Positions 43,774-52,022 of a stretch of 64,000 nucleotides of DNA are shown here, one piece after another. The notes beneath the pieces were generated by a model, which saw nothing but the letters and a program-made list of their open reading frames with translations, was not told the DNA's origin and made no database searches. Origin of the DNA: Bacillota bacterium (lineage in GTDB: Bacteria; Bacillota; UBA4882; UBA8346); contig JAEYRX010000002.1 in NCBI GenBank assembly GCA_023435225.1, positions 1 through 64,000 on the forward strand. Reading direction: 5' to 3'. Each line of letters starts with the position of its first letter. The stretch's first letter is position 1. The position numbers and the translations under genes are program-made.

Positions 43774-44223
43774 ATGCGAGCAGTGGTCCAGAGGGTTTCG
43801 GAGGCCAGTGTTAAGGTTGCCGGGGAGTTAGTCGGGGAAATCGGACCCGGCTTACTGGTTTTTCTAGGAGTAGGAACTGGAGATTCCCAAGAAGATTGTG
43901 ACTATTTAGCCCAGAAGATTATTAATTTACGGATATTTGAAGATCAAGCCGAAAAACTAAATATTTCCGCGTTGGATAAAAAGTTGCCGCTCTTAATTAT
44001 TTCACAATTTACTCTATATGGCGATTGTCGTAACGGACGGCGCCCCAGTTTCACGGAGGCTGCTCCTCCGGAGCTTGGTGAAACTCTTTATGAAATGTTC
44101 TGCGATATAGTTGAAAAGTCCGGGTTAACCGTTGCCAAGGGAAGGTTTCGGAGCCACATGGATGTACATTTAATTAATGACGGCCCGGTTACTATGTTGA
44201 TTGATAGTAAACGGGTGTTTTGA
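43774..44223 (+). CDS. dtd: D-aminoacyl-tRNA deacylase
   Basis: The protein has 149 residues from ATG 43774, about 10 bases after GGAG; the upstream in-frame ATG at 43738 has no ribosome site. It begins [15 protein letters not shown]. The catalytic and binding motifs [17 protein letters not shown] (about residues 78-94) and INDGPVT near the C-terminus are intact. It removes D-amino acids wrongly attached to tRNA. The recJ-relA-dtd order is common in Firmicutes. Confidence 0.95.
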   Translation: MRAVVQRVSEASVKVAGELVGEIGPGLLVFLGVGTGDSQEDCDYLAQKIINLRIFEDQAEKLNISALDKKLPLLIISQFTLYGDCRNGRRPSFTEAAPPELGETLYEMFCDIVEKSGLTVAKGRFRSHMDVHLINDGPVTMLIDSKRVF

Positions 44224-44352
44224 ATATTATAGGCGAAAGGTCAAAGGTAATAGGCGAAAGGGTAAAAACTTAAGAAAACCAATTTACAAAACATTTTACT
44301 AATTGTACTTATTTTATTTCTATCGCCTGTCGCCTCGCGCCTTTTGCCTGTT
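44224..44352. repeat. Low-complexity intergenic element (AGGCGAAAGG family)
   Basis: ATAGGCGAAAGGTCAAAGG at the left and TATCGCCTGTCGCCTCGCGCC at the right (shown in two parts: TATCGCCTGTCG, CCTCGCGCC) are roughly complementary and about 60 bases apart. It lies between dtd and the TM2 gene. Confidence 0.6.
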
Positions 44353-44366
44353 AAAGGAGTATCGGT

Positions 44367-45278
44367 ATGAAATCAAAAGGAATTGCTTATCTACTATGGT
44401 TATTAAGCGTTTTTGGCTGGCTGGGATTGCATCGTTTTTATCTGGGAAAGAAATGGACCGGTTTGTTATGGTTGTGTACCGGAGGAATTGTTGGTATTGG
44501 TTCAATAATTGATTTGTTCTCACTTGGAGATCAAGTTAAACAAATTAATAATATGTTGATTCTTGATAAATTGTCCAAGGGCGAAGAGATTGCCAATTTT
44601 AAAAAATATCTGAAAGATTTCAAAGACAACCATACTGAACCCGGAATAAGTTGTCCTTATTGTTTAGGTAATATCAGTAGGATGCCGAAGCAGGACTTTA
44701 AATGTCCATATTGTTCGAAAGTGATTTATTTCCGGCCTGACCAAAAGATTTTTGATACGGCTTTACTAAAAAAAGAAGATGCCATTATTGCTGATTATCT
44801 TCAGGAATTTACTAAGTTTGGAATGAATGAACCTGATTTTATCGCCAGAAGGGAAGAGTTGCTCCAAAAATACGGTGTGGAAATAAATGCGCTGGATATT
44901 TTTTGGAGCTTATATAAAGAATTACTTGATACAACGACTGACATCCGTACTTTAAAAAAGCTTCGAAAAAACTTGGATTTACTTTTAAATGAAGTCGGTA
45001 AAGATTCTTTTTACATATTGCAAAGAGTGGCTAAAATGCAGTTGTTGGAGATTAAGAAGGATGGATATACAAAACAGGTTCGGATAAAAAACTACGGCGA
45101 AGATACTTGTGAGACCTGCCGGGAACTTAGTGGAAAAGTATTCCCGATTGATCATGCTTTGAAAAAATTGCCGGTTCCCTGTAGAGAATGTAGTTATCAG
45201 TTTTCAAAAGGAATAACCGGCTTTTGCCGTTGTAGTTATGAAGCGGTGAATAGAAGCGGTGAAGAGCTGGAACTGTAA
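44367..45278 (+). CDS. TM2-domain protein with zinc ribbon and Cys-rich C-terminus
   Basis: The protein has 303 residues with ATG after AAAGGAG. A TM2 domain fills residues 1-60 (two helices, FGWLGLHRFYLGKKWTGLLW...IDLF). A zinc ribbon comes next at about 92-117 (CPYC...CPYC, with 16 residues between the pairs). A long helical region leads to a C-terminal module at about residues 245-295 with DTCETCRELSGKVFPIDHALKKLPVPCREC and a final CRCSY. The DTCETCRELSGKVFPID block resembles the CxxC...G.VFPI segment of SPP1 gp7/Mu F-type head morphogenesis domains. The function is unknown. The zinc ribbons suggest nucleic-acid or protein contacts at the membrane. Confidence 0.75.
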   Translation: MKSKGIAYLLWLLSVFGWLGLHRFYLGKKWTGLLWLCTGGIVGIGSIIDLFSLGDQVKQINNMLILDKLSKGEEIANFKKYLKDFKDNHTEPGISCPYCLGNISRMPKQDFKCPYCSKVIYFRPDQKIFDTALLKKEDAIIADYLQEFTKFGMNEPDFIARREELLQKYGVEINALDIFWSLYKELLDTTTDIRTLKKLRKNLDLLLNEVGKDSFYILQRVAKMQLLEIKKDGYTKQVRIKNYGEDTCETCRELSGKVFPIDHALKKLPVPCRECSYQFSKGITGFCRCSYEAVNRSGEELEL

Positions 45279-45361
45279 GTATCCTTTTACGTTAATCAAT
45301 AAATGTGAATTATAATTAACCACTGTATACTACCATCAAACATAGGACACCCGAATCCTAA

Positions 45362-45412
45362 ACAAGTAAGCAAGTGAACTAATAACTAATGAACCAATGA
45401 ACTAATAACAAA
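45362..45412. repeat. Low-complexity leader repeat (AACTAATAAC family) before lemA
   Basis: GAACTAATAACTAATGAACC and similar units run up to the lemA ribosome site, as before purB and purH. Confidence 0.65.
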
Positions 45413-45431
45413 CATATGGGAGGGCATAAAC

Positions 45432-46007
45432 GTGAATAAACTTTTAATATTTTTAGGGGTATTAGTATTAATTATCGCTTTAGTAATGATTCCTTTCGGT
45501 ATGTATGTCAGTTATTCCAATAGTTTTAAAATGCTTGACAATGAAGTGGAAGCACAACTCAAACAGGTTGATAATGTATTGTTACGGCGTCATGACTTAA
45601 TCCCCAATTTAGTAAATACTGTTAAAGGTTATGCCAAACATGAGAAAGATGTTTTCACTAATTTAAATAATGCCCGTAATCAAATGATGCAAGCTAGCGG
45701 TATTAAGGAAAAGGCGGCAGCCAACAACCGGTTTGAATCGGCTTTAGGCAGATTGTTAATGGTGGTGGAGAATTATCCACAGTTGAAAGCGAATGAACAA
45801 TTTACCCGGTTGATGGATGAACTTTCCGGTACTGAAAATAGGTTAACAGTTGAGCGAAAAAGATATAATGATCTGGTAAAAGAGTATAATAATAAAGTAA
45901 TGTTGTTCCCTGGAAGCATCTTCGCCGGAATGTTGGGATTATCCAAGAAGGATTATTTTGAAGTGCCGCAGGCAGCTAAAGAAGCACCGACTGTGAATTT
46001 TGAATAA
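45432..46007 (+). CDS. lemA: LemA-family membrane protein
   Basis: The protein has 191 residues from a GTG start after GGGAGGG. One N-terminal membrane helix (about 5-27) is followed by a long helical bundle, with the family signature YNSFKMLDNEVEAQLKQVDNVLLRRHDLIPNLVNTVKGYAKHEK near 30-75 and FTRLMDELSGTENRLTVERKRYNDLVKEYNN near 125-155. LemA proteins are of unclear biochemical role and are often encoded beside TPM-domain (YgcG) proteins, as here. Confidence 0.93.
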   Translation: MNKLLIFLGVLVLIIALVMIPFGMYVSYSNSFKMLDNEVEAQLKQVDNVLLRRHDLIPNLVNTVKGYAKHEKDVFTNLNNARNQMMQASGIKEKAAANNRFESALGRLLMVVENYPQLKANEQFTRLMDELSGTENRLTVERKRYNDLVKEYNNKVMLFPGSIFAGMLGLSKKDYFEVPQAAKEAPTVNFE

Positions 46008-46077
46008 TAAGATTGTTTTTTCATAATTTGCTACAGAGACACAGAGAAAACAAATCAAGTTATGGAGGATTTTGAAT

Positions 46078-46857
46078 ATGATCAAGCGATGGTTGGGTCT
46101 GATCATCGCGTTCATTTTTTTATTGGGTTTTGCCGGGACGGCTTTTGGATTGGAACCGTTCCAAGTAAAGGAGTATGTAACCGACCAAGCAAGACTCCTT
46201 TCAGAAAATGAGCGCAGCAATTTGTCCCGTCAATTATATAATTATGCTCAAGCCACCGGAAACCAGTTGTTGGTAGTAACGGTGCCTAGCCTCGAAGGGG
46301 AAGATATAACCGATTTTACCCAACGAATGTTTGAGGAAAATCAACCTGGTCAGAAGGGTAAGGATAATGGTTTAATATTGTTGATTGCCCCTCAAGAACG
46401 AAAATTGTGGATATCAGTAGGTTACGGGCTGGAAGAAGCAATTCCGGACGGAAAAGCCGGAGCGATTCGTGATCGGATGTTTTCATATTTTAGAAGCGGG
46501 GATTTTGACAGCGGAGTAAATATTGGAGTTGCTTTATTGATCAATTCCATATCTCCCGATTATAAAATTGACAATCTGCAACCGGTTCAAACTCGCCGAA
46601 AACAGGACCGTTCTTTACCGTTTGCGTTTATTGTTGCTATTATTTTTGTGATAATTTCCTTCCTCAGCAATTTGGGCCGGGGAGCTACGAATACTAGACG
46701 TCGTATTTCCAGAGGCTATAGCGAACCTTGGTATTGGGGCGGCGGTGGTGGTTTTGGCGGCGGCAGCTCCGGTGGTTTTGGAGGAGGAAGTTCCGGCGGC
46801 GGTTTCAGCGGCGGAGGCGGCAGTTTTGGCGGCGGTGGCGCCGGCGGGAGTTGGTAA
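46078..46857 (+). CDS. TPM-domain (YgcG-like) membrane protein with Gly-rich tail
   Basis: The protein has 259 residues from ATG 46078, 10 bases after GGAGG. A signal peptide (about 1-24) precedes a TPM phosphatase-like domain (about 28-150) with VTDQARLLSENERSNLS, GKDNGLILLIAPQERKLWISVGYGLEEAIPDG. One membrane helix is near 180-198, and the tail is almost pure Gly/Ser (GGGGFGGGSSGGF...). This is the typical YgcG layout. The domain faces outward and the tail faces the cytosol. It forms an operon with lemA; a role in envelope homeostasis or protein stability is inferred from the family. Confidence 0.9.
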   Translation: MIKRWLGLIIAFIFLLGFAGTAFGLEPFQVKEYVTDQARLLSENERSNLSRQLYNYAQATGNQLLVVTVPSLEGEDITDFTQRMFEENQPGQKGKDNGLILLIAPQERKLWISVGYGLEEAIPDGKAGAIRDRMFSYFRSGDFDSGVNIGVALLINSISPDYKIDNLQPVQTRRKQDRSLPFAFIVAIIFVIISFLSNLGRGATNTRRRISRGYSEPWYWGGGGGFGGGSSGGFGGGSSGGGFSGGGGSFGGGGAGGSW

Positions 46858-46859
46858 AT

Positions 46860-47000
46860 AATATCTGTGTTTAATCCGTGTTAACCCTGTCTTAGGCTGG
46901 TTCATAATTATCGCTAAAATAATAAATACGAAAATTATGAAACATGCCCGATCAAACTAGGTTTTATTAGACAGGATTACTAGGATTTACAATGATTTTA
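46860..47000. repeat. Short intergenic repeats between the two TPM genes
   Basis: The gap holds TGTTTAATCCGTGTTAACCC and CAGGATTACTAGGATTTACA, both members of short repeat strings common in environmental bacterial genomes. Related strings are at 16895-16915 and 48918-48960. No gene is present. Confidence 0.5.
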
Positions 47001-47029
47001 AAACATTGGAAGATAAGTGGGAGGTAATA

Positions 47030-47479
47030 ATGTTTCAAACCTTGAAGATTCGCCGGTTTTTTAAGAGCGCTGAAAAGGAAAAAATCATTGAGACAATTGG
47101 CCGGGCGGAGAAATGTACTTCCGGGGAGATCCGGGTCCATGTAGAGAGTATAACTGGTAAGGATGTTGTTTTACGGGCCAAAGAAGTTTTTGAGACTATG
47201 GGGATGACTCAAACTGAGCTTCGAAACGGAGTGTTAATATATTTAGCAATCAAAGACCGTAAATTTGCCATTATCGGCGACCGAGGGATCGATGAAGTTG
47301 TTCCGGCAAACTTTTGGGATAAAACTAAAGATAAAATGCAGGAATTATTTAAGGAAGGCCGGTTCGCCGACGGGGTCTGTTACGGTATTGATTCCGCCGG
47401 AGAACATCTGGCTAAATATTTCCCATGCCGGGCTGATGATGTAAACGAGCTTCCTGATGAAATATCGGTGGGGAAGTAA
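47030..47479 (+). CDS. Second TPM-domain protein
   Basis: The protein has 149 residues from ATG 47030 after GGGAGG. It is a stand-alone TPM domain, without signal peptide, membrane helix or Gly-rich tail. Its features are IIETIGRAEKCTSGEIRVHVES near residue 20, NGVLIYLAIKDRKFAIIGDRGIDEVVP near 75-101, and FADGVCYGIDSAGEHLAKYFP. The lemA-ygcG-TPM triplet is a recurring cluster. This one would act in the cytosol, in contrast to its neighbour. Confidence 0.85.
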   Translation: MFQTLKIRRFFKSAEKEKIIETIGRAEKCTSGEIRVHVESITGKDVVLRAKEVFETMGMTQTELRNGVLIYLAIKDRKFAIIGDRGIDEVVPANFWDKTKDKMQELFKEGRFADGVCYGIDSAGEHLAKYFPCRADDVNELPDEISVGK

Positions 47480-47776
47480 AGTTTAATTGAGAATTGAGAA
47501 CTGACAATTTAAAAATCATGATGCGGCAAAACAGAAATTCATTTTTCTAATACTTAGAGCCCGTAAGATTTTTGGCAAATCTCAAGTTTCTGGCTATATT
47601 TTTATATAAATTTACGGCTAGACGTTATTTTCGCTGATTATATTGTCAATAATGTAGTGAAATGAACTATTTGAAAATTAATTTTGTTGCTAAAGCGTTA
47701 AAAAATTGGAATTACGGCAGGATTTTTTCGGCAAATAGAGAAAATTGATAAAAAATTTTTTAAATGGGGAAATAAA

Positions 47777-47968
47777 ATGCCGGGTAGGATTGATAAACCT
47801 AAACAATTACAGTTGGACTTATCGCTGGGCTATTTGAAACATTTAGATAGTACCTGTGAAAAGTTTGATTTTTACGAAACCATGACCAAGGCTTTGCTTG
47901 GTGAATATGCGAATTCTACCGAGAAAAGCCCCTTTTGGGAAGAGATTAATAATTTAAATGACTATTGA
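47777..47968 (+). CDS. Small protein of 63 residues, unknown
   Basis: An ATG preceded by TGGGGAAATAAA starts a 63-codon frame ending directly before a good terminator, which supports a real gene. The product is soluble and acidic-to-neutral, with a helical stretch (LSLGYLKHLDSTCEKFDFYETMTKALLGEY). It has no signal peptide, and I recognise no family. It is convergent with ku. Confidence 0.55.
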   Translation: MPGRIDKPKQLQLDLSLGYLKHLDSTCEKFDFYETMTKALLGEYANSTEKSPFWEEINNLNDY

Positions 47969-47997
47969 AAAACAGCTTACGAGAAGCTGTTTTTTTG
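47968..47997 (+). terminator. Terminator after the small gene
   Basis: AACAGCTT and AAGCTGTT form the stem with a tight loop (ACGAG), followed by a run of seven T. It overlaps the stop region of the 63-codon gene. Confidence 0.85.
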
Positions 47998-48055
47998 TGT
48001 ATATAAATGTATTTTTTAGATTATGGCTTCATAAAACTCGGTAGGAGTCATTACT

Positions 48056-48874
48056 TTATCCCGTTTTGGCTCGACTTCGCTTTTTCGTCTCCTTCACCTG
48101 TTCTTGCTTTTCCGTCGCTGCAATACTGGCCCGTAAGGCCTCCATTAGGTCGATAATTTTTCCGGTTTCCCGTTCCTGAACCTGAGCCACTTCACCGCCA
48201 CTGATTTTGGTTTCAATTATTTTCATTAAATCTTCCCGATAATTATTGGTATACTTGGTTGGATCAAAATGGCTCGATAAATTGGCGATTAGACTATTGG
48301 CCATTTTTATCTCGTTTTCATGAAGAGACGGTTCGGTTTGAACTCCGGATAAACCAGCGGTAGAACGAATCTCATCCGGATAAAATATTGTCTCCATCAT
48401 TAAAACATTCTGATAAACCCGGAGCACTGCCAATGATTCTTTAGAACGAATCGTTACCTTAGCCACAGCTATTTTTCCGGTTTCCGTCATAGCTCTTTTC
48501 AATAAGGCATAAGCTTTTTCTCCGCCCCTGCTTGGTTCCAAATAATAACTTTTTTCAAAATAAACGGGGTCAATTTCGTTTATATCTACAAAATCAATAA
48601 TGTCAATAGTTTTACTAGTACCATCAGGAAGACGTTCAAAATCCTCATCTTTTAAAACCACATATTGTCCTTTTTGGAACTCGTAACCCCGGACAATTTC
48701 TTCGGGAGGTACTTCAATATCACAGGTAGGACAGTGTTTTTCATATTTAATCGGAGTTTTACATTTATCATGCAGGTAATTAAATTTAATCTCCTTTTTT
48801 TCAGTAGCGGTATAAAGACCAATTGGGACATTAACCAGACCGAAACTGATTGCCCCTTTCCAAAGTGTGCGCAT
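48056..48874 (-). CDS. ku: Ku protein (non-homologous end joining)
   Basis: The protein has 272 residues from the ATG at 48874, about 8 bases after AGAGGTGA. It has the bacterial Ku core: MRTLWKGAISFGLVNVPIGLYTATEKK at the start, FNYLHDKCKTPIKYEKHCPTC, IVRGYEFQKGQYVVLKDEDF near 62-82, and the barrel/arm region through FDPTKYTNNYREDLMKIIETK. A basic tail (KETKKRSRAKTG) ends it, as in Ku proteins that recruit LigD. It binds DNA ends as a ring. No ligase ligD gene is in the window. Confidence 0.95.
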   Translation of the reverse strand: MRTLWKGAISFGLVNVPIGLYTATEKKEIKFNYLHDKCKTPIKYEKHCPTCDIEVPPEEIVRGYEFQKGQYVVLKDEDFERLPDGTSKTIDIIDFVDINEIDPVYFEKSYYLEPSRGGEKAYALLKRAMTETGKIAVAKVTIRSKESLAVLRVYQNVLMMETIFYPDEIRSTAGLSGVQTEPSLHENEIKMANSLIANLSSHFDPTKYTNNYREDLMKIIETKISGGEVAQVQERETGKIIDLMEALRASIAATEKQEQVKETKKRSRAKTG

Positions 48875-49218
48875 CAAGGAAATCACCTCTAGGATAAGTT
48901 AAATTAAAAGACATTTTTTGACGGGATTAACACGGATTTTTATTTTACACGGATTAAGAATTTATTAAATTTATTGAAATAATCATTCGATAGCATTTTC
49001 TAAGTTAGCCTATATTATAGTATACCCCAAAAAAAGAATTGATAAAGATGAATTTATAAAGCTATAACTGCGTGTTATGAGCTAATTTTTAACTTTCGCA
49101 TGGTTGGAATTTATTTGAAGAAAAGTGCAGTTAGAATGTTTAAATTTCAAAAATATTATTAAACAATGGGCTTATTCTGTCGATAACAAAAGTAGAGATT
49201 GATAGTTAAAGGTTGAAA
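48875..49218. other. Gene-free stretch before the pilus locus
   Basis: About 340 bases lie between divergent ku and the first prepilin. It contains GGATTAACACGGATTTT and ACACGGATTAAG short repeats (48918-48960). It should also hold the promoter of the pilus operon, which I cannot place. No riboswitch like the one at 57098 is seen here. Confidence 0.35.
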
Positions 49219-49692
49219 ATGGACACATTCCATGAAGAGAACGGTTTTACTCTAATTGAATCTATAATTGCGGTCACATTGGTTTCTTTAACAATTACCG
49301 GCCTTTTTTTGGCATGGTATTTTGTTGAAAGCAGAGACCGTAGGTTGGAAAACTATTGGCAGTATAAAGAAACCGTAGAGCTCGCTTACCAAGTTACTCA
49401 CCAATCAATAAGGGATAAAGCCGGATTGCCTATTACACTTATTAACAGTGGTCAAGGGATATCTTTTACAGGAACTGATAATAAAAGTTGGACTTTTACA
49501 AAAGAAGGCAATAATTATAAACTGGTTCATGATACTAAAGAAGAGATTCTAATCGCCAATATCTGTAATAACGCCAATTTTATAGTAACCGGCAATATGG
49601 TTGCGATTAATATTGGAGTGACAACTCCGCCGGACTGGACCGGCGCTAATGATTTAAATATTAACGGAGAAGTTTTAATTAGAAATCCATAA
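49219..49692 (+). CDS. Type IV prepilin-like minor pilin
   Basis: The protein has 157 residues. The class III signal is ENG-FTLIESIIAVTLVSLTITGLFLAWY: a short leader ending in Gly, then Phe, Glu at +5 and a hydrophobic helix. The globular part has no cysteines apart from one (NICNNANF). It is likely a minor pseudopilin that primes or tips the fibre. ATG 49219 is preferred over the in-frame TTG 49213; the ribosome site is weak (AAAGG). It starts the pilus gene run. Confidence 0.82.
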   Translation: MDTFHEENGFTLIESIIAVTLVSLTITGLFLAWYFVESRDRRLENYWQYKETVELAYQVTHQSIRDKAGLPITLINSGQGISFTGTDNKSWTFTKEGNNYKLVHDTKEEILIANICNNANFIVTGNMVAINIGVTTPPDWTGANDLNINGEVLIRNP

Positions 49693-49711
49693 ATAGTTTT
49701 TGGGTGTAGAT

Positions 49712-50113
49712 ATGAATAAAGATGACGGATATATCTTGTTGTTAGTGCTGGTTATTGTCTGTTTGATTACTTTTGCAACCATCGCTATCACCAGCCGGAC
49801 CACCCAAGCTTCGTATTTGGCTGCTAAACGAGCGTCGGTAATTCCGGCGTTTTCTTTAGCAGAAAGCGCAGCTTTGGAAGGTTTTTGGTATTTGGTCAAT
49901 GACCCGACATGCCGGATGAATCAGGAAAGACATTGGGGAAATACCTGGTACCGTTTTACAATAATCGATCTTACTCCGGGTACTGACGATTATGATTTGG
50001 AGGTTTTGGGAGAGGGATATACGGGCAATCAACAGCGGAAGGTAAGGTTGGTATTACATCGCCCGGATTTAAGTAGTGATTTTACTATTAGTTTATGGAG
50101 TGAAGATAATTAA
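49712..50113 (+). CDS. PilX/GspK-like pilus assembly protein
   Basis: The protein has 133 residues. A short N-terminus (MNKDDGYILLLVLVIVCLITFATIAITSRTTQ) carries a single hydrophobic helix like PilX or GspK N-termini (DxG-Y/S-ILLLVL), but the +5 position lacks the usual Glu. The rest is a small domain with HWGNTWYRFTII. It is probably a minor component cleaved after the glycine. Its position between a prepilin and the PilM-like gene supports this. ATG 49712 is preferred to TTG 49700. Confidence 0.7.
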   Translation: MNKDDGYILLLVLVIVCLITFATIAITSRTTQASYLAAKRASVIPAFSLAESAALEGFWYLVNDPTCRMNQERHWGNTWYRFTIIDLTPGTDDYDLEVLGEGYTGNQQRKVRLVLHRPDLSSDFTISLWSEDN

Positions 50114-50161
50114 GCGATTTATTACGACATATATAGGTAAATTGCATAGGGGATATGATGT

Positions 50162-51535
50162 TTGAAAACAGCTAATGCGATAAGTTGCCTAAAAATCGGC
50201 AAAAAAGAATTACAGATTCTGGTTATGGACCTGCAGACAAAAAAGAATGTCTGGCGTAGAGAATTTACATATGATTTTGAAATCTATGATGATTTGGGTG
50301 TCATAATAAACCCTAATCAAATCAGTTCTCTTATCCGAAATATTTTTAGTGAATATGGCCTACCGAAAAGTGTTAGGGTATCTTTGAGTTTTGAATATTT
50401 GAATATGAATTGTTTAACGGTTCCTTCAATATCCGGAGATGAATTACACCAAATCATTATTGATGAAGCAAAACATCAAAGCGTCTTTAGTTTTACCAGT
50501 GAAAAAGTTGCCGTAGCTTATCAAATGTTGAGGGATACAATCTCCGATAATGGATTAACCAATAAAGAGGTATTCGCGGTTACTACTTTTCAAAGTATTA
50601 TTGATCAAATAATTGAAGTATTTAAAAATACGGATTTAATACTGGAATCAATATCACCGGCCTTCTGGGGCTTAAAACATTGCTTGCCCCAGTTTGGGGT
50701 GGTTTTTTCCAAACCATTTATTTCAGTATTAGTCTCTGATAGTGAAGCCGAATTATATATTTGGAAAGGGGAATTCCCGGATTCCGGGCATTATATTGGA
50801 TACGGCATTGACAATCTTCAAAAACTCAATCAAGAAATCGTCGCCGCTATAGACTATTTTAATCGAAATATCGCAATTGAAGATTTTATTTCCCGAATTG
50901 TAATTACTGGAAAGAAATGCGAAGTTAAACTTAGTGATGAATTTAAGATTGATTACAAGTTTGAAATTGAATCCCCTGATTTATTTGGCTTGGCTTTGCT
51001 TAAAGGGTTAGCTGACTTTAATTATTTGGCCGGCAATACAGGAATCGGCATTACAATACAATTACCCGTTATAAATAAGTTGTGGCCGCTTATTGCCGGC
51101 GGAGTATTTTTAATTAACTTTTTAGGGGGCTGGAATCTGACTTTCGCTAATCAGCGGTTGAGCGATTTGAGAAATGAAACGCTTAGCCTTCGTAGTATCC
51201 TAAATACTAAGACAACCCAATTAGCCGGACTGAATGTTCAATCGGTATCTAATAAATTTCCGATTCATCGTTTACTTGAACAAGTCCGGAGGATTGTTAC
51301 CGGAGATATGATGTTTGACAAATTGACTTTGGATCTGGAATCCCAAAATATGCAAGTGGAAGGTTTTTGTTTAAATCAATCGAGTTTAAGTGATTTTTTG
51401 GAAATGGTTTCGCGGCTCGATGGTGTAAAATCGATTAATGAAATTGAGTCTGGTCAACAAATAAGAACGGATCTTACTGGTTACGCTTTCCGTTTCAATG
51501 TTTCTTTTTCCGGAGATTTCTATAATGAAAAATGA
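50162..51535 (+). CDS. PilM-PilN fusion (GspL-like) inner-membrane platform protein
   Basis: The protein has 457 residues. Residues 1 to about 300 form an actin-like PilM/GspL-type domain (AISCLKIGKKELQILVMD, SLSFEYLNMNCLTVPSISGDELHQIIIDEAKH). One membrane helix lies at about 307-326 (LWPLIAGGVFLINFLGGWNL). The PilN-like periplasmic part (about 327-457) has a coiled coil then a ferredoxin-like domain (RLLEQVRRIVTGDMMFDKLTLDLESQNMQVEGFC). PilM and PilN are separate in most type IV pilus systems, and this single-chain form is like GspL. The start is TTG. Its end overlaps the next gene by 11 bases. Confidence 0.85.
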   Translation: MKTANAISCLKIGKKELQILVMDLQTKKNVWRREFTYDFEIYDDLGVIINPNQISSLIRNIFSEYGLPKSVRVSLSFEYLNMNCLTVPSISGDELHQIIIDEAKHQSVFSFTSEKVAVAYQMLRDTISDNGLTNKEVFAVTTFQSIIDQIIEVFKNTDLILESISPAFWGLKHCLPQFGVVFSKPFISVLVSDSEAELYIWKGEFPDSGHYIGYGIDNLQKLNQEIVAAIDYFNRNIAIEDFISRIVITGKKCEVKLSDEFKIDYKFEIESPDLFGLALLKGLADFNYLAGNTGIGITIQLPVINKLWPLIAGGVFLINFLGGWNLTFANQRLSDLRNETLSLRSILNTKTTQLAGLNVQSVSNKFPIHRLLEQVRRIVTGDMMFDKLTLDLESQNMQVEGFCLNQSSLSDFLEMVSRLDGVKSINEIESGQQIRTDLTGYAFRFNVSFSGDFYNEK

Positions 51536-52019
51536 ATCGATAAGCAAGGGAAAAGTGAATAACTGGCTTGTTCTTTTATTGTTATTGATTGTTTTAATCG
51601 GCAGTATCCTTTTTTATGTCTTTTCAATCCGGCAGAAGCAATCAAAAATAGTCCGGATTGAAAATTTTAAAAAGGAAATTTCTAATATAAATCACCAACT
51701 TTTTATTATTGAGAAAAAAATCAATAATGCGAGAACTATAACCAAATATGAAACAACGTCACAAATCTACGGCTTAATTGCCGAAAACGCCGCTTATCAT
51801 AATATTATTTTAAAGCGTTTTATGGCTGTTAAAGATACTAATGAATTAGAAATGGTTTTGGTTGGCACTTTTCCGGATGTAATTGGTTTTTTTAATTATT
51901 TATGGCAAAGTAAGTTTTTTCTTATTAAAAAAATAGAACTAAAAAGTAGTCAGGAACCGAAATATTCGGTTGAAATCGGCCTTAAGCTTGCCGTCCCTAC
52001 CGTAAAAGGAGGGAAATAG
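51525..52019 (+). CDS. PilO/GspM-like alignment protein
   Basis: The protein has 164 residues from ATG 51525, within the end of the preceding gene. It has one N-terminal membrane helix (about 12-34), a coiled coil (about 40-75), and a small ferredoxin-like periplasmic domain ending GLKLAVPTVKGGK. It lies between the PilM-PilN fusion and the PilP-like gene, the exact place of PilO. It should form a heterodimer with the PilN part. Confidence 0.82.
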   Translation: MKNESISKGKVNNWLVLLLLLIVLIGSILFYVFSIRQKQSKIVRIENFKKEISNINHQLFIIEKKINNARTITKYETTSQIYGLIAENAAYHNIILKRFMAVKDTNELEMVLVGTFPDVIGFFNYLWQSKFFLIKKIELKSSQEPKYSVEIGLKLAVPTVKGGK

Positions 52020-52022
52020 CCA

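Noticed and set aside
14262..48960. CRISPR array among the intergenic repeats
   Set aside because: Units are only 7-17 bases, imperfect and contiguous, without evenly sized unique spacers; no cas gene is present.
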